Assembly (NCBI GenBank): GCA_963933885.1
Contig: CAWVWF010000217.1
Coordinates: 1-5,288, forward strand
Source of the DNA: CAWVWF01 sp963933885
GTDB taxonomy: Bacteria > Bacteroidota > Bacteroidia > Flavobacteriales_C > GCA-002722245
Reading direction: 5' to 3'
DNA length: 5,288 bases
Made by a program: the position numbers and the translations under genes. Numbering within the stretch: the stretch's first letter is position 1; every line of letters starts with the position of its first letter. Below the pieces are notes generated by a model. The model was not told where the DNA came from, ran no database searches, and worked only from the letters and a program-made list of their open reading frames with translations. Positions 1 through 5,288 of this stretch are shown in pieces.

Positions 1-158
1 TTGTTATTAAGTAGGGGAAGTAGATGCTCGTTCTTCGACTCCGCTCAGAATGACAGGTCTAGTTTAAGAATGAGTAGGGATAAGTTGATTGTTATTAAGT
101 AGGGGAAGTAGATGCTCGTTCTTCGACTCCGCTCAGAATGACAAGTCTAGTTTAAGAA
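1..158 (+). repeat. Two direct copies of a 70-bp intergenic repeat, 88-bp period
   Basis: Positions 1-70 and 89-158 are the same 70-base sequence with one difference (G at 56, A at 144). An 18-base spacer (71-88) separates them. Each copy carries the core GTTCTTCGACTCCGCTCAGA plus ATGACA, at 30-55 and 118-143. Copy 1 begins at the window edge, so the array may continue to the left. No reading frame of note crosses it. From memory, this core is a dispersed intergenic sequence in many Bacteroidota genomes; that was not checked here. Confidence 0.9.
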
Positions 159-194
159 AAGATTCTTTCCTTCAAGCTTAACTTGAAATTACGA

Positions 195-221
195 TTGTCA
201 TTCTGAGCGGAGTCGAAGAAC
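195..221 (-). repeat. Inverted third copy of the 26-bp repeat core
   Basis: Positions 196-221 are the exact reverse complement of the cores at 30-55 and 118-143. The match to copy 2 extends one base further, to 195 and 144. Copies 2 and 3 can therefore pair as a 27-bp perfect stem with a 50-base loop (145-194). The stem lies about 60 bases past the pcm stop codon, so a pcm read-through transcript would contain it. There is no clear T-tract, so I do not call it a terminator; it could be an RNA-end stabilising or processing structure. Confidence 0.88.
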
Positions 222-250
222 CTTTAACTAAACTTATCAATCAAATATTG

Positions 251-266
251 GAGTTTAACTAAACTC
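251..266. repeat. Short palindrome just past the pcm stop
   Basis: GAGTTTA and TAAACTC form a perfect 7-bp inverted repeat around a 2-base centre, 13 bases beyond the pcm stop codon. It could fold in the transcript, but the loop is very tight and no U-run follows. It is a weak terminator candidate at best. Confidence 0.35.
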
Positions 267-279
267 GTAAACCTCCGTT

Positions 280-924
280 TTACTTAGCCTTTTCTTCAAG
301 CATCGGAACGAAACTAAATTCCCCATATTCTTTTTTATCGTAGTTGTTTCCTGATAATCTGGTTATTACAGTCATTGTTTGCATTTTCCCTTCACCTACT
401 GGGATTACTAGTTTACCTCCTTCGGTTAATTGTTCAAGTAATGGATTTGGGATAAAAGGAGCAGCAGCAGTTACAATTATTTTATCAAATGGTCCATAGC
501 CAGGAAGACCTTTATAACCATCTCCGTATTTTAAAAATGCTCTTACTCTAAGAGAATCTAGAAATTTCTTTGTCTTAATGTGAAGGTCTATTTGACGCTC
601 TATTGAGTATACTTTTGCACCCATTTGAAACAAAACTGCAGTCTGATATCCGCATCCAGTTCCTATTTCTAATATTTTTTCACCTTTTTTTATCTCTAAA
701 AGTTGTGTTTGATAAGCCACTGTTTTAGGGTGTGAAATCGTCTGATCATTCCCTATAGGAAACGCCCTGTTTTCGTATGAAATATTAAGAAAAGCTTCAT
801 CTAAAAACCAATGCCGAGGAACTTTGTCCATTGCCTCTAGCACATCTTGGTTAGTGATCCCATCTTCAGACAGTTCTTTAAGCATGTTTTTACGCATTCC
901 TTGATGTTTCAAATTGTCTATCAT
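280..924 (-). CDS. pcm: Protein-L-isoaspartate O-methyltransferase
   Basis: This is a cytosolic repair enzyme that uses S-adenosylmethionine to methylate L-isoaspartyl residues in aged proteins, which starts their conversion back to aspartate. The 214-residue length is normal for the bacterial family. Visible motifs are the N-terminal KHQGMRK (6-12), TISHP before the SAM site (62-66; the usual form is TISQP), the glycine-rich SAM loop EIGTGCGYQ (86-94), the acidic YGDGYKG segment (133-139), FDKIIVTAAAP (146-156), LTEGGKLVIPVG (166-177) and the closing FVPML (205-209). The ATG start fits the family's N-terminus. No Shine-Dalgarno is seen upstream, which is usual for Bacteroidota. The gene is divergent from the Gfo/Idh/MocA-like gene across 95 bp and has no same-strand partner in the window. 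Its stop is followed by the repeat cluster. Confidence 0.95.
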   Translation of the reverse strand: MIDNLKHQGMRKNMLKELSEDGITNQDVLEAMDKVPRHWFLDEAFLNISYENRAFPIGNDQTISHPKTVAYQTQLLEIKKGEKILEIGTGCGYQTAVLFQMGAKVYSIERQIDLHIKTKKFLDSLRVRAFLKYGDGYKGLPGYGPFDKIIVTAAAPFIPNPLLEQLTEGGKLVIPVGEGKMQTMTVITRLSGNNYDKKEYGEFSFVPMLEEKAK

Positions 925-944
925 AGTGAGATCTTAAAAAAGCT

Positions 945-985
945 TTGTTAATTAATAACAAAAATAGTCCTAACAAAGAATGTTA
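945..985. promoter_or_regulatory. Paired small inverted repeats in the divergent spacer, possible operator
   Basis: Two small inverted repeats lie in the spacer between pcm and the divergent gene. The first is TTGTTA-5-TAACAA (945-961) and the second is TAACA-5-TGTTA (971-985). Both use the same TGTTA/TAACA half-site with a 5-base centre, in opposite orientation, with centres 25 bp apart. GTTAAA also recurs at 982 and 992, a 10-bp step. This arrangement could bind a dimeric regulator acting on both genes, but it may be chance in AT-rich sequence. Confidence 0.3.
959..966 (-). promoter_or_regulatory. Candidate -7 box for pcm
   Basis: On the minus strand this reads TATTTTTG, a full match to the Bacteroidota -7 consensus TAnnTTTG, and it lies 34 bases upstream of the pcm ATG. 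I could not find a TTG -33 element at the expected spacing, and such boxes arise by chance in AT-rich DNA. It overlaps the right arm of the palindrome at 945-961. Confidence 0.35.
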
Positions 986-993
986 AAGACAGT

Positions 994-1001
994 TAAATTT
1001 G
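994..1001 (+). promoter_or_regulatory. Candidate -7 box for the Gfo/Idh/MocA-like gene
   Basis: TAAATTTG is a full match to the Bacteroidota -7 consensus TAnnTTTG, 18 bases before the ATG at 1020, which would give a short leader. It covers the in-frame TTG at 999, which argues against that TTG as the start codon. No TTG -33 element is seen at the normal distance. Confidence 0.35.
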
Positions 1002-1019
1002 CTAAGTACAAACATTTTT

Positions 1020-1985
1020 ATGTTAAGAATAGGTGTAATAGGCGAGGCTAGTGAACTAGTGAAATTATGTGCTTCCATAGAGACTATGGATGAAGTGCAT
1101 TTTATAGGTTTCCACAGTGTGGATGAGCCTAGCTTTGAAAATACGCATGCACGATTCGCTACAGTAGAAGATTTGTTTGCAGCAACTGATAGTGTTTATG
1201 TATCAAGTAAGGCAGCTAGTTTAGATAACATACTTGAGAAGGCTATTAAAAATCAAATACACACACTTGTAGAGTTTCCCTTTATTATTGATCCTGAAAT
1301 AGGAAATGATTTAATGAACTTAGCACATGAGGCTAACGTGAAACTACAAGTTGGTAATCCATTGAAGTTTACTCCTGTGTATTTGGGTATCAAGGATAAG
1401 TTTGATACACCAATGTTTATTGAATCTCATCAATTACAAAGTTTAAATACTGCATTAACTGATACATCAGTAATCCAGAACTTAATGATTAAGGATATTG
1501 ATATTATTTTAAGTATCGTTCAATCCAAGGTGAAGAAAATAAGCGCAAATGGAGTAGCCGTAGTTAATGGTACTCCTGATATTACAAATGCAAGAATTGA
1601 ATTTGATAATGGTTGTGTTGCTAATTTAACAGCAAGTAGAATTAGTTTTAATCCAATGCATAAAATGAGGTTCTTCCAAAGGAACTCATATATAAATGTT
1701 GATTTTGTTTCTAATGAGGCGCATATGTTTACGCTTAAAGATGCATCAAAATCAAAGAAAGCTAAGTTTACTTTAAACTTAGGAGCATCAGGGGAGAAGG
1801 AAGTTATTTACCAGCAACCCAAGTTTGATGTTTCAAATCCTATTCAGGAAGAAGTTAAGTTGTTTGTTGATAGTGTAGAGAATAATATAGACAATGATTT
1901 AACGATTCCTAAAGCATTGTATGCAATTGAAATTGCGCAAAAAGTTGCTGAGAAAGTGAGAGCAGCGGCAATGATTATTGAGTAG
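1020..1985 (+). CDS. Gfo/Idh/MocA-fold protein lacking the usual catalytic residues
   Basis: This is a 321-residue cytosolic protein with the two-domain layout of Gfo/Idh/MocA oxidoreductases. An N-terminal Rossmann domain (about 1-112) opens with RIGVIGEASE. The C-terminal alpha/beta domain contains KDIDIIL (158-164), DITNARIEFDNGCVANLTAS (187-206) and KMRFFQRNSYINVDF (215-229). A usual-looking family tail, LTIPKALYAIEIAQKVAEKV, ends near residue 313. The overall family is clear, but the hallmark residues are altered. The glycine loop is GEASEL (8-13) instead of GxGxxG. The EKP lysine is Phe86 in EFPF. The DxxxH pair is Asn154 and Lys158. It may therefore not act as a dehydrogenase; a structural, sugar-nucleotide-binding or regulatory role is possible but unproven. 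I chose the ATG at 1020 over the in-frame TTG at 999 because it places the first beta strand at the N-terminus and clears the candidate promoter. The reading frame is intact, so it is not a decayed gene. Confidence 0.85.
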   Translation: MLRIGVIGEASELVKLCASIETMDEVHFIGFHSVDEPSFENTHARFATVEDLFAATDSVYVSSKAASLDNILEKAIKNQIHTLVEFPFIIDPEIGNDLMNLAHEANVKLQVGNPLKFTPVYLGIKDKFDTPMFIESHQLQSLNTALTDTSVIQNLMIKDIDIILSIVQSKVKKISANGVAVVNGTPDITNARIEFDNGCVANLTASRISFNPMHKMRFFQRNSYINVDFVSNEAHMFTLKDASKSKKAKFTLNLGASGEKEVIYQQPKFDVSNPIQEEVKLFVDSVENNIDNDLTIPKALYAIEIAQKVAEKVRAAAMIIE

Positions 1986-2169
1986 AGATTTATCAGTCTT
2001 CAATCCCTTATTAAGCCATTTACATTAGTTTCTGAAATATGTTTTGAAGTCTAGGTTGCTGTCTTTGCTAGCTACTGTCTTGAGTAAATAGATCTATAAT
2101 TTACACAGTTAATGTCCCGTTATTCTTATTTCAATCTCATTTGAAAATGACTTAGAATTCGTGTTTGTT

Positions 2170-2273
2170 TGTAGGGATATCCCTTGTGGGTATCCGAAAC
2201 ACAGTACTTCACATTTACTCTACTTCACATTTACTCTACTTCGCGTCGGATACCCACAAGGAGCATCCCTACA
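2170..2273. repeat. Long inverted-repeat hairpin element with 28-bp arms
   Basis: The left arm (2170-2197) and right arm (2246-2273) are reverse complements over 28 bases with 3 mismatches. Both carry CCTTGTGGGTATCCGA and GTAGGGAT or their complement. The loop (2198-2245) is largely a 16-bp tandem repeat. The element sits between two convergent genes, so RNA from either strand would fold. It encodes nothing and resembles the short mobile or REP-like hairpins that recur between bacterial genes. From memory, similar GTAGGGAT...GTGGGTATCC sequences occur elsewhere in Bacteroidota; not verified. Confidence 0.85.
2205..2242 (+). repeat. 16-bp tandem repeat, 2.4 copies
   Basis: TACTTCACATTTACTC occurs at 2205-2220 and 2221-2236 without a mismatch, followed by a partial third unit TACTTC (2237-2242). 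It lies in the loop of the hairpin element, where replication slippage would be tolerated, so copy number may vary between strains. Confidence 0.9.
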
Positions 2274-2307
2274 TTTAAATAATTGATTAAATTTTATTCA
2301 CGACAGT

Positions 2308-2335
2308 ATTGTCATTCTCGCGAAGGCGGGAACCT
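2308..2335 (+). repeat. Short dispersed repeat with a GC-rich mini-hairpin
   Basis: The sequence GTCATTCTCGCGAAGGCGGG followed by AACCT (2311-2335) contains a 7-bp stem, TTCTCGC with GCGGGAA including one T-G pair, around a GAAG loop (2315-2332). It is far more GC-rich than its surroundings. From memory, close variants (GTCATTCCCGCGAAGGCGGG) are common intergenic repeats in several bacterial phyla. It shares its outer ends with the inverted repeat copy near position 195. No T-tract follows on either strand, so I do not call it a terminator. Confidence 0.7.
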
Positions 2336-2388
2336 AAACGTGTAAATAACAACTAAACAAAGTATATTAATTTGAAATTGTTAGGTTT

Positions 2389-3342
2389 TTACTTAACCTT
2401 AGTGATATCAACGTATTCCGAACATTTCATTTGAAATGCGATGCGTTCTGGCTTCTTAAAAGGAACATCCCACTCACCATTGTATTTGATTTCTAGAGGA
2501 ACGTAATCATTAAACTTTAAGCCTAAGAGAATAAACATTTGAATATCGAATGAGAACATCGCTGTTGTTTGTTTAAGCTTATAACTTCTAGCAATTACCT
2601 TCATCGTTCGTCTGTCGTAAAATGTTGTTAGATTGGTTATTACAACTTTTTCTTTTCGAATACCTTCTTTGATTTGAACCGTGAATTTATAACAAGAAAG
2701 AGAATCTCTAAACATTGTTTTCTCTAGTAGATAGTCATAGTACTTCACCATTTCACCATCGAAAATATTCAACTTGTGTCCAATAAATGGTACTCCATCA
2801 ACACCTAATCCAGGTGAGAACATGAAAGTTTTTAGTTGTTGATAGTACTTGTCAGTTTTGGATCTGTTCTCAGCTTCTTGTTGCATATAGGCACTATCCA
2901 CTTTGTTTCCTACTCGAAACTTACCTTTTTCGAAAAACACTTTATCATACATTTCGGCTGTAAAGTACTTATGCTCTCCTTTACGGTTGTAAAACTTACC
3001 ATCGGTGGATTCTTCTGTAATATCAATCCAACCTTGTTTACCGTCGCTTAAATGCGTTGCGTTTCGGTTCATTTTTCCAATCTGTTCCCATTTCTTATTG
3101 AAGATGGTTACTTTGTTTTCGGATAGATGAGGGTATAGTTTTAAGTTTTTAAACGCTTTGTAGAAAGATGTGTCCTGCTTGTTCATGCGAATAAAGTCTT
3201 TCGCAGTAAACCCTGAAGAGACTCTAATTCCTATTGTGTCAACATGTGCAGTATCAATAGCTATGTCCTGCTGTGCTACGCTTATCGAACCTGATAAGCA
3301 TGCGATCCAAAGAATAATATATGATTTTATTTTAAGCAACAA
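2389..3342 (-). CDS. Secreted protein of unknown function
   Basis: I do not recognise a named family. The protein (about 317 residues from the chosen start) opens with a signal peptide: LLKIK, a hydrophobic stretch YIILWIACLSGSI, then SVAQQD with likely cleavage after SVA. The mature part is hydrophilic, with no further membrane segment. It resembles, from memory, exported conserved hypothetical proteins of Bacteroidota. Conserved-looking segments include DTSFYKAFKNLKLYPH, FMFSPGLGVDGVPFIGHKLN and YVPLEIKYNGEWDVPFKKPE near the C-terminus; a LolA-like beta fold is possible but not shown. No ATG lies between the upstream gene's stop and the signal peptide, so I place the start at the TTG at 3342 (or the adjacent TTG at 3339), 19 bases after the aminopeptidase stop. 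A further upstream TTG (3396) would add 18 residues in front of the signal peptide and overlap the upstream gene. It probably forms a two-gene operon with the aminopeptidase gene. Confidence 0.75.
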   Translation of the reverse strand: MLLKIKSYIILWIACLSGSISVAQQDIAIDTAHVDTIGIRVSSGFTAKDFIRMNKQDTSFYKAFKNLKLYPHLSENKVTIFNKKWEQIGKMNRNATHLSDGKQGWIDITEESTDGKFYNRKGEHKYFTAEMYDKVFFEKGKFRVGNKVDSAYMQQEAENRSKTDKYYQQLKTFMFSPGLGVDGVPFIGHKLNIFDGEMVKYYDYLLEKTMFRDSLSCYKFTVQIKEGIRKEKVVITNLTTFYDRRTMKVIARSYKLKQTTAMFSFDIQMFILLGLKFNDYVPLEIKYNGEWDVPFKKPERIAFQMKCSEYVDITKVK

Positions 3343-3361
3343 TTCTAAATTAAGGAAAATA

Positions 3362-4276
3362 TTACAATGAAACCATGAGTGCTTTGTATAACTCAACCAT
3401 AGATTCGAAATCTTGGATAGCTACTTTCTCTGTAGGAGAATGAACATTGTCTTCAGCTGCTCCGATAAAACACCAATCAAATGGGAGGGAACTCTTGTTT
3501 AAAACATTCCCATCGCTTCCACCAGCACTTTCAACTTCGAGTTGATATGGTACTTTAGATGCCTTGGCAATTTCTATGATTTTATTTAAATATTTTCTTC
3601 TTGGTATTCCGGAATCTCTCATTGAAATGGCTACTCCGTTTCCATGTTGAACACCTGAAGTAACCCATGTGATGTCGGATATTAAAGCTTGTCTAACCTG
3701 GTAGTTATCATAAATGAATTTACCTAAAAACTGAGCGCTTCCTCCACCATGTTCTTCATAGCAACTGAAACAAATAATCCCGTTCTCTAATGTTTTAGCA
3801 ACCTCTAAGGAATTTAAAACTCCAAGACGATTATCCATATAACAACACTCTACAAATCCTTCTTCAGATTTAAATTCTGGTTTGAAAGTTAAGGTCGTTC
3901 CTCGTTCAATTTCCCTGCTGTAGATGTAAGAGATTTCATCATCTTCAACAAATAGTTCGCATTCGATATCTCCTAAGCTGTCTTTTCCAACTAGTTTATA
4001 TCCACTTTCTGTTTGTGGACCACCAATCCTGATTAATTGATTTCCATAACCTACTGTGAAACCTATAGAATCAATATGTGAAAAGATGGCTGTAGTTGGT
4101 TTTCCAAAAACTAAAACAATTGCATCTTGAAATTCTCCACCTTGATGAATAATAGGCTGTGTAGTCCATGATTCTTTATGTTCCTCGATATAATCAAGTA
4201 AGAATTCAGTTAGTAGGAACTCACTTCCAGAAGGAGCGTGAATTTCGCATAAAGTTTTAAGTAGCTGTAAATTCAT
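3362..4276 (-). CDS. M42-like zinc aminopeptidase
   Basis: This is a cytosolic metallopeptidase of the M42 (FrvX/glutamyl aminopeptidase-like) group, expected to remove N-terminal residues from peptides using two metal ions. Motifs appear in family order: HAPSGSE near the N-terminus (13-19), SHIDSIGF with the metal-binding His67 and Asp69, YMDNRLG with the bridging Asp148, CYEEHGGGS with the catalytic and ligand pair Glu174/Glu175, ISDITW with Asp201, GGSDG (252-256), and NVHSPTEKV with the last metal ligand His279. All expected ligands are present. At 304 residues it is shorter than typical M42 enzymes (about 330-360). The position after HxD is Ser rather than the usual Glu; I recall the same HxDSIG form in Bacteroidota relatives. 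No signal peptide is seen. The start is a clear ATG. The secreted-protein gene follows 19 bases after the stop, and the DUF547 gene diverges upstream. Peptide preference cannot be read from sequence. Confidence 0.85.
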   Translation of the reverse strand: MNLQLLKTLCEIHAPSGSEFLLTEFLLDYIEEHKESWTTQPIIHQGGEFQDAIVLVFGKPTTAIFSHIDSIGFTVGYGNQLIRIGGPQTESGYKLVGKDSLGDIECELFVEDDEISYIYSREIERGTTLTFKPEFKSEEGFVECCYMDNRLGVLNSLEVAKTLENGIICFSCYEEHGGGSAQFLGKFIYDNYQVRQALISDITWVTSGVQHGNGVAISMRDSGIPRRKYLNKIIEIAKASKVPYQLEVESAGGSDGNVLNKSSLPFDWCFIGAAEDNVHSPTEKVAIQDFESMVELYKALMVSL

Positions 4277-4285
4277 GGAAAACGA

Positions 4286-4300
4286 TTTTAAAGTTTAAAA
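4286..4300. promoter_or_regulatory. Perfect AT-only palindrome near the aminopeptidase start
   Basis: TTTTAAA-G-TTTAAAA is a perfect 7-bp inverted repeat with a 1-base centre, 10 bases upstream of the aminopeptidase ATG, in its leader. Its simple AT composition makes chance occurrence likely; it could be a small operator. Confidence 0.25.
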
Positions 4301-4336
4301 ATACTTCTAAAATTGTCAGCTTTCTAACCAACCATT

Positions 4337-4344
4337 CAAAAATA
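4337..4344 (-). promoter_or_regulatory. Candidate -7 box for the aminopeptidase operon
   Basis: On the minus strand this reads TATTTTTG, a full match to TAnnTTTG and the same 8-mer proposed for pcm. It lies 60 bases upstream of the aminopeptidase ATG. No good TTG -33 element is present at 19-21 bp spacing. For the divergent DUF547 gene only an imperfect box (TAATTTAC, 4343-4350) is seen, overlapping this one. Confidence 0.35.
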
Positions 4345-4361
4345 ATTTACGTTCTTGCAGT

Positions 4362-5288
4362 ATGAAGAGAATTATCGGTATTACAATGTTGGCATTTACA
4401 ATTAGTTCTTGTGGAGCTGAAGCAACTGAAACGACAGGGAATCAAAAAAAGACTGATGTTAAAGTGGAAGTTTTAGAAACGAAACAGGAAGAAGTTGTTG
4501 AGCTTGTAGAGACTGAAATTCAAGATACAATTGAAAAAGGGAAAATTGAAACAGCGATAGAAGTAAAGTTATCAACGATTGATAGAAGTGTTGATTCTTC
4601 TATCTATAAGGTTGAATCTTTTGTTTCGGTTAGTGAAGATACGACGACTGAAACAAAGCAAGTTGACGAACCTTTTGTTGTTGTTAATGAAGTGATGGGG
4701 ATTCCGGTTGTAATCACATTTAATCATTTGAAATTTAACGAACTTTTATCAAAGCATGTATCGGTAGATGGTGTTGTGAATTACGATTCATTCAAGAAAG
4801 AAGAACATAAGTTAAATGAATATTTAAAGATGTTAGCGAGTGCTGAGCCAAAAGAAAACTGGTCTAGAAACAAGAAGTTAGCTTACTACATTAATCTTTA
4901 TAATGCTTCAACAGTATCCTTGATTCTTAAAAACTATCCGCTTAAATCGATCATGGATATTACCAAGGCTTGGGATATATCATTTATAAAGGTTGGTTCG
5001 AAAACACTTTCTTTAAATGATTTAGAAAACAAGATTATCAGACCAACTTTTAAAGAACCTAGAATTCATTTTGCTGTTAATTGTGCTGCAGTGTCTTGTC
5101 CGAAGCTTTCTAATAAGGCTTTCTCTGAGAAAAACATCGATGCGCTTCTACAAGAAAACACAGAGCGTTTTTTAAAGAACACTACAATTGGTTTAAAGCA
5201 GAATGGAAGTGAAGTAGAGCTTTCTCAGATTTTTGAATGGTATGCAGCTGATTTTGGAGGGGAAGAGAATTTACTGAAATGGATTACG
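4362..5288 (+). CDS. DUF547-domain lipoprotein, cut by the window's right edge
   Basis: This is an open frame of 309 codons from the ATG at 4362 with no stop before the window ends. The N-terminus MKRIIGITMLAFTISSC ends in a lipobox-like ISSC, so Cys17 is probably lipidated and the protein anchored in the cell envelope. Residues 18-115 form a hydrophilic spacer rich in Glu, Thr, Val and Lys, with no recognisable domain. The DUF547 domain begins near residue 120. Its signs are FNELLSKHVSVDGVVNYDSF (125-144), LAYYINLYNASTVSLIL (173-189), LSLNDLEN (216-223) and the signature RIHFAVNCAAVSCPKL (234-249), with conserved Asn240, Cys241 and Cys246. The late QIFEWYAADFGG suggests only a short C-terminal piece is missing. 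The biochemical function of DUF547 is not established to my knowledge. The gene diverges from the aminopeptidase gene across 85 bp. Family confidence is high; function is unknown. Confidence 0.88.
   Translation, partial: MKRIIGITMLAFTISSCGAEATETTGNQKKTDVKVEVLETKQEEVVELVETEIQDTIEKGKIETAIEVKLSTIDRSVDSSIYKVESFVSVSEDTTTETKQVDEPFVVVNEVMGIPVVITFNHLKFNELLSKHVSVDGVVNYDSFKKEEHKLNEYLKMLASAEPKENWSRNKKLAYYINLYNASTVSLILKNYPLKSIMDITKAWDISFIKVGSKTLSLNDLENKIIRPTFKEPRIHFAVNCAAVSCPKLSNKAFSEKNIDALLQENTERFLKNTTIGLKQNGSEVELSQIFEWYAADFGGEENLLKWIT

Larger units (their letters stand above)
1986..2388. other. Convergent intergenic region of 403 bp without a gene
   Basis: This gap lies between the 3' ends of the Gfo/Idh/MocA-like gene and the secreted-protein gene. 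Positions 1986-2136 show no gene, tRNA or clear terminator. A small palindrome, TCATTT-2-AAATGA, sits at 2137-2150. A long hairpin element occupies 2170-2273 and a second dispersed repeat 2308-2335. A 7-bp inverted repeat (AACCTAA at 2331, TTAGGTT at 2381) spans most of the remainder. No reading frame of plausible length or composition was found. Confidence 0.75.

Noticed and set aside
1..221. CRISPR array
   Set aside because: There are only two direct copies, the repeat unit is 70 bp, the spacer is 18 bp, the third copy is inverted, and no cas gene is present.
999..1019. TTG start adding 7 residues to the Gfo/Idh/MocA-like protein
   Set aside because: The TTG lies in a candidate -7 promoter box, and the added residues precede the first Rossmann strand, which begins directly after the ATG at 1020.
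2381..2397. Terminator hairpin at the end of the secreted-protein gene (AGGTT-7-AACCT)
   Set aside because: The stem is only 5 bp, overlaps the last codons and has no following U-run in the minus-strand transcript.
2836..3051. Plus-strand open frame of 71 codons inside the secreted-protein gene
   Set aside because: It is antisense to a longer gene with a clear signal peptide. Its translation is hydrophobic and cysteine-bearing without any recognisable motif, as expected of a shadow frame.
3297..3308. Lipoprotein signal in the secreted protein (WIAC)
   Set aside because: The -3 position is Trp rather than a usual small aliphatic residue, and a good signal peptidase I site (SVA before QQD) follows. 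An ordinary secreted protein is more likely.
3170..3370. Plus-strand open frame of 66 codons over the signal-peptide region
   Set aside because: It lies antisense to the start of the secreted-protein gene and the end of the aminopeptidase gene. No family resemblance or start context supports it.
3343..3396. Upstream TTG start giving a 335-residue secreted protein
   Set aside because: It would put 18 mostly polar residues before the signal peptide and overlap the aminopeptidase coding sequence by 35 bases.

Overview
The window looks like a stretch of a Bacteroidota chromosome, most likely from the Flavobacteriales. It is AT-rich and its gene starts lack Shine-Dalgarno sequences. Two intergenic regions contain perfect matches to the Bacteroidota -7 promoter box (TAnnTTTG). 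The proteins are types I associate with this phylum: a short M42-like aminopeptidase with an HIDSIG motif, and a DUF547 lipoprotein. No tRNA, rRNA, CRISPR array, transposase or phage gene is visible. The assignment comes from sequence features and memory of families, not from a database search.

Layout. Positions 1-279 hold a repeat cluster: two direct 70-bp copies and one inverted copy of their 26-bp core. Next comes pcm (280-924, minus), encoding the protein repair enzyme L-isoaspartyl methyltransferase. A 95-bp divergent spacer with candidate promoters and small palindromes separates it from a Gfo/Idh/MocA-fold protein (1020-1985, plus). That protein appears to have lost its cofactor-binding and catalytic signature residues. 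Positions 1986-2388 are a 403-bp convergent gap holding a 28-bp-arm hairpin element, a 16-bp tandem repeat in its loop, and a second short dispersed repeat. A two-gene minus-strand unit follows: an M42-like aminopeptidase (3362-4276), then a secreted protein of unknown function (2389-3342) that seems to start at TTG. After a second divergent spacer, a DUF547 lipoprotein gene (4362 onward, plus) runs off the right edge.

How the parts relate. The genes look like ordinary chromosomal housekeeping and cell-envelope genes, and I see no shared pathway. All repeat elements lie downstream of genes (3' of pcm, and between two convergent 3' ends), while the two divergent spacers hold only small AT-rich palindromes. 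That placement fits elements tolerated or used as transcript-end hairpins. I did not find a convincing new multi-gene system. The best leads are the apparent pseudoenzyme at 1020-1985 and the two repeat types that share their ends but not their cores.
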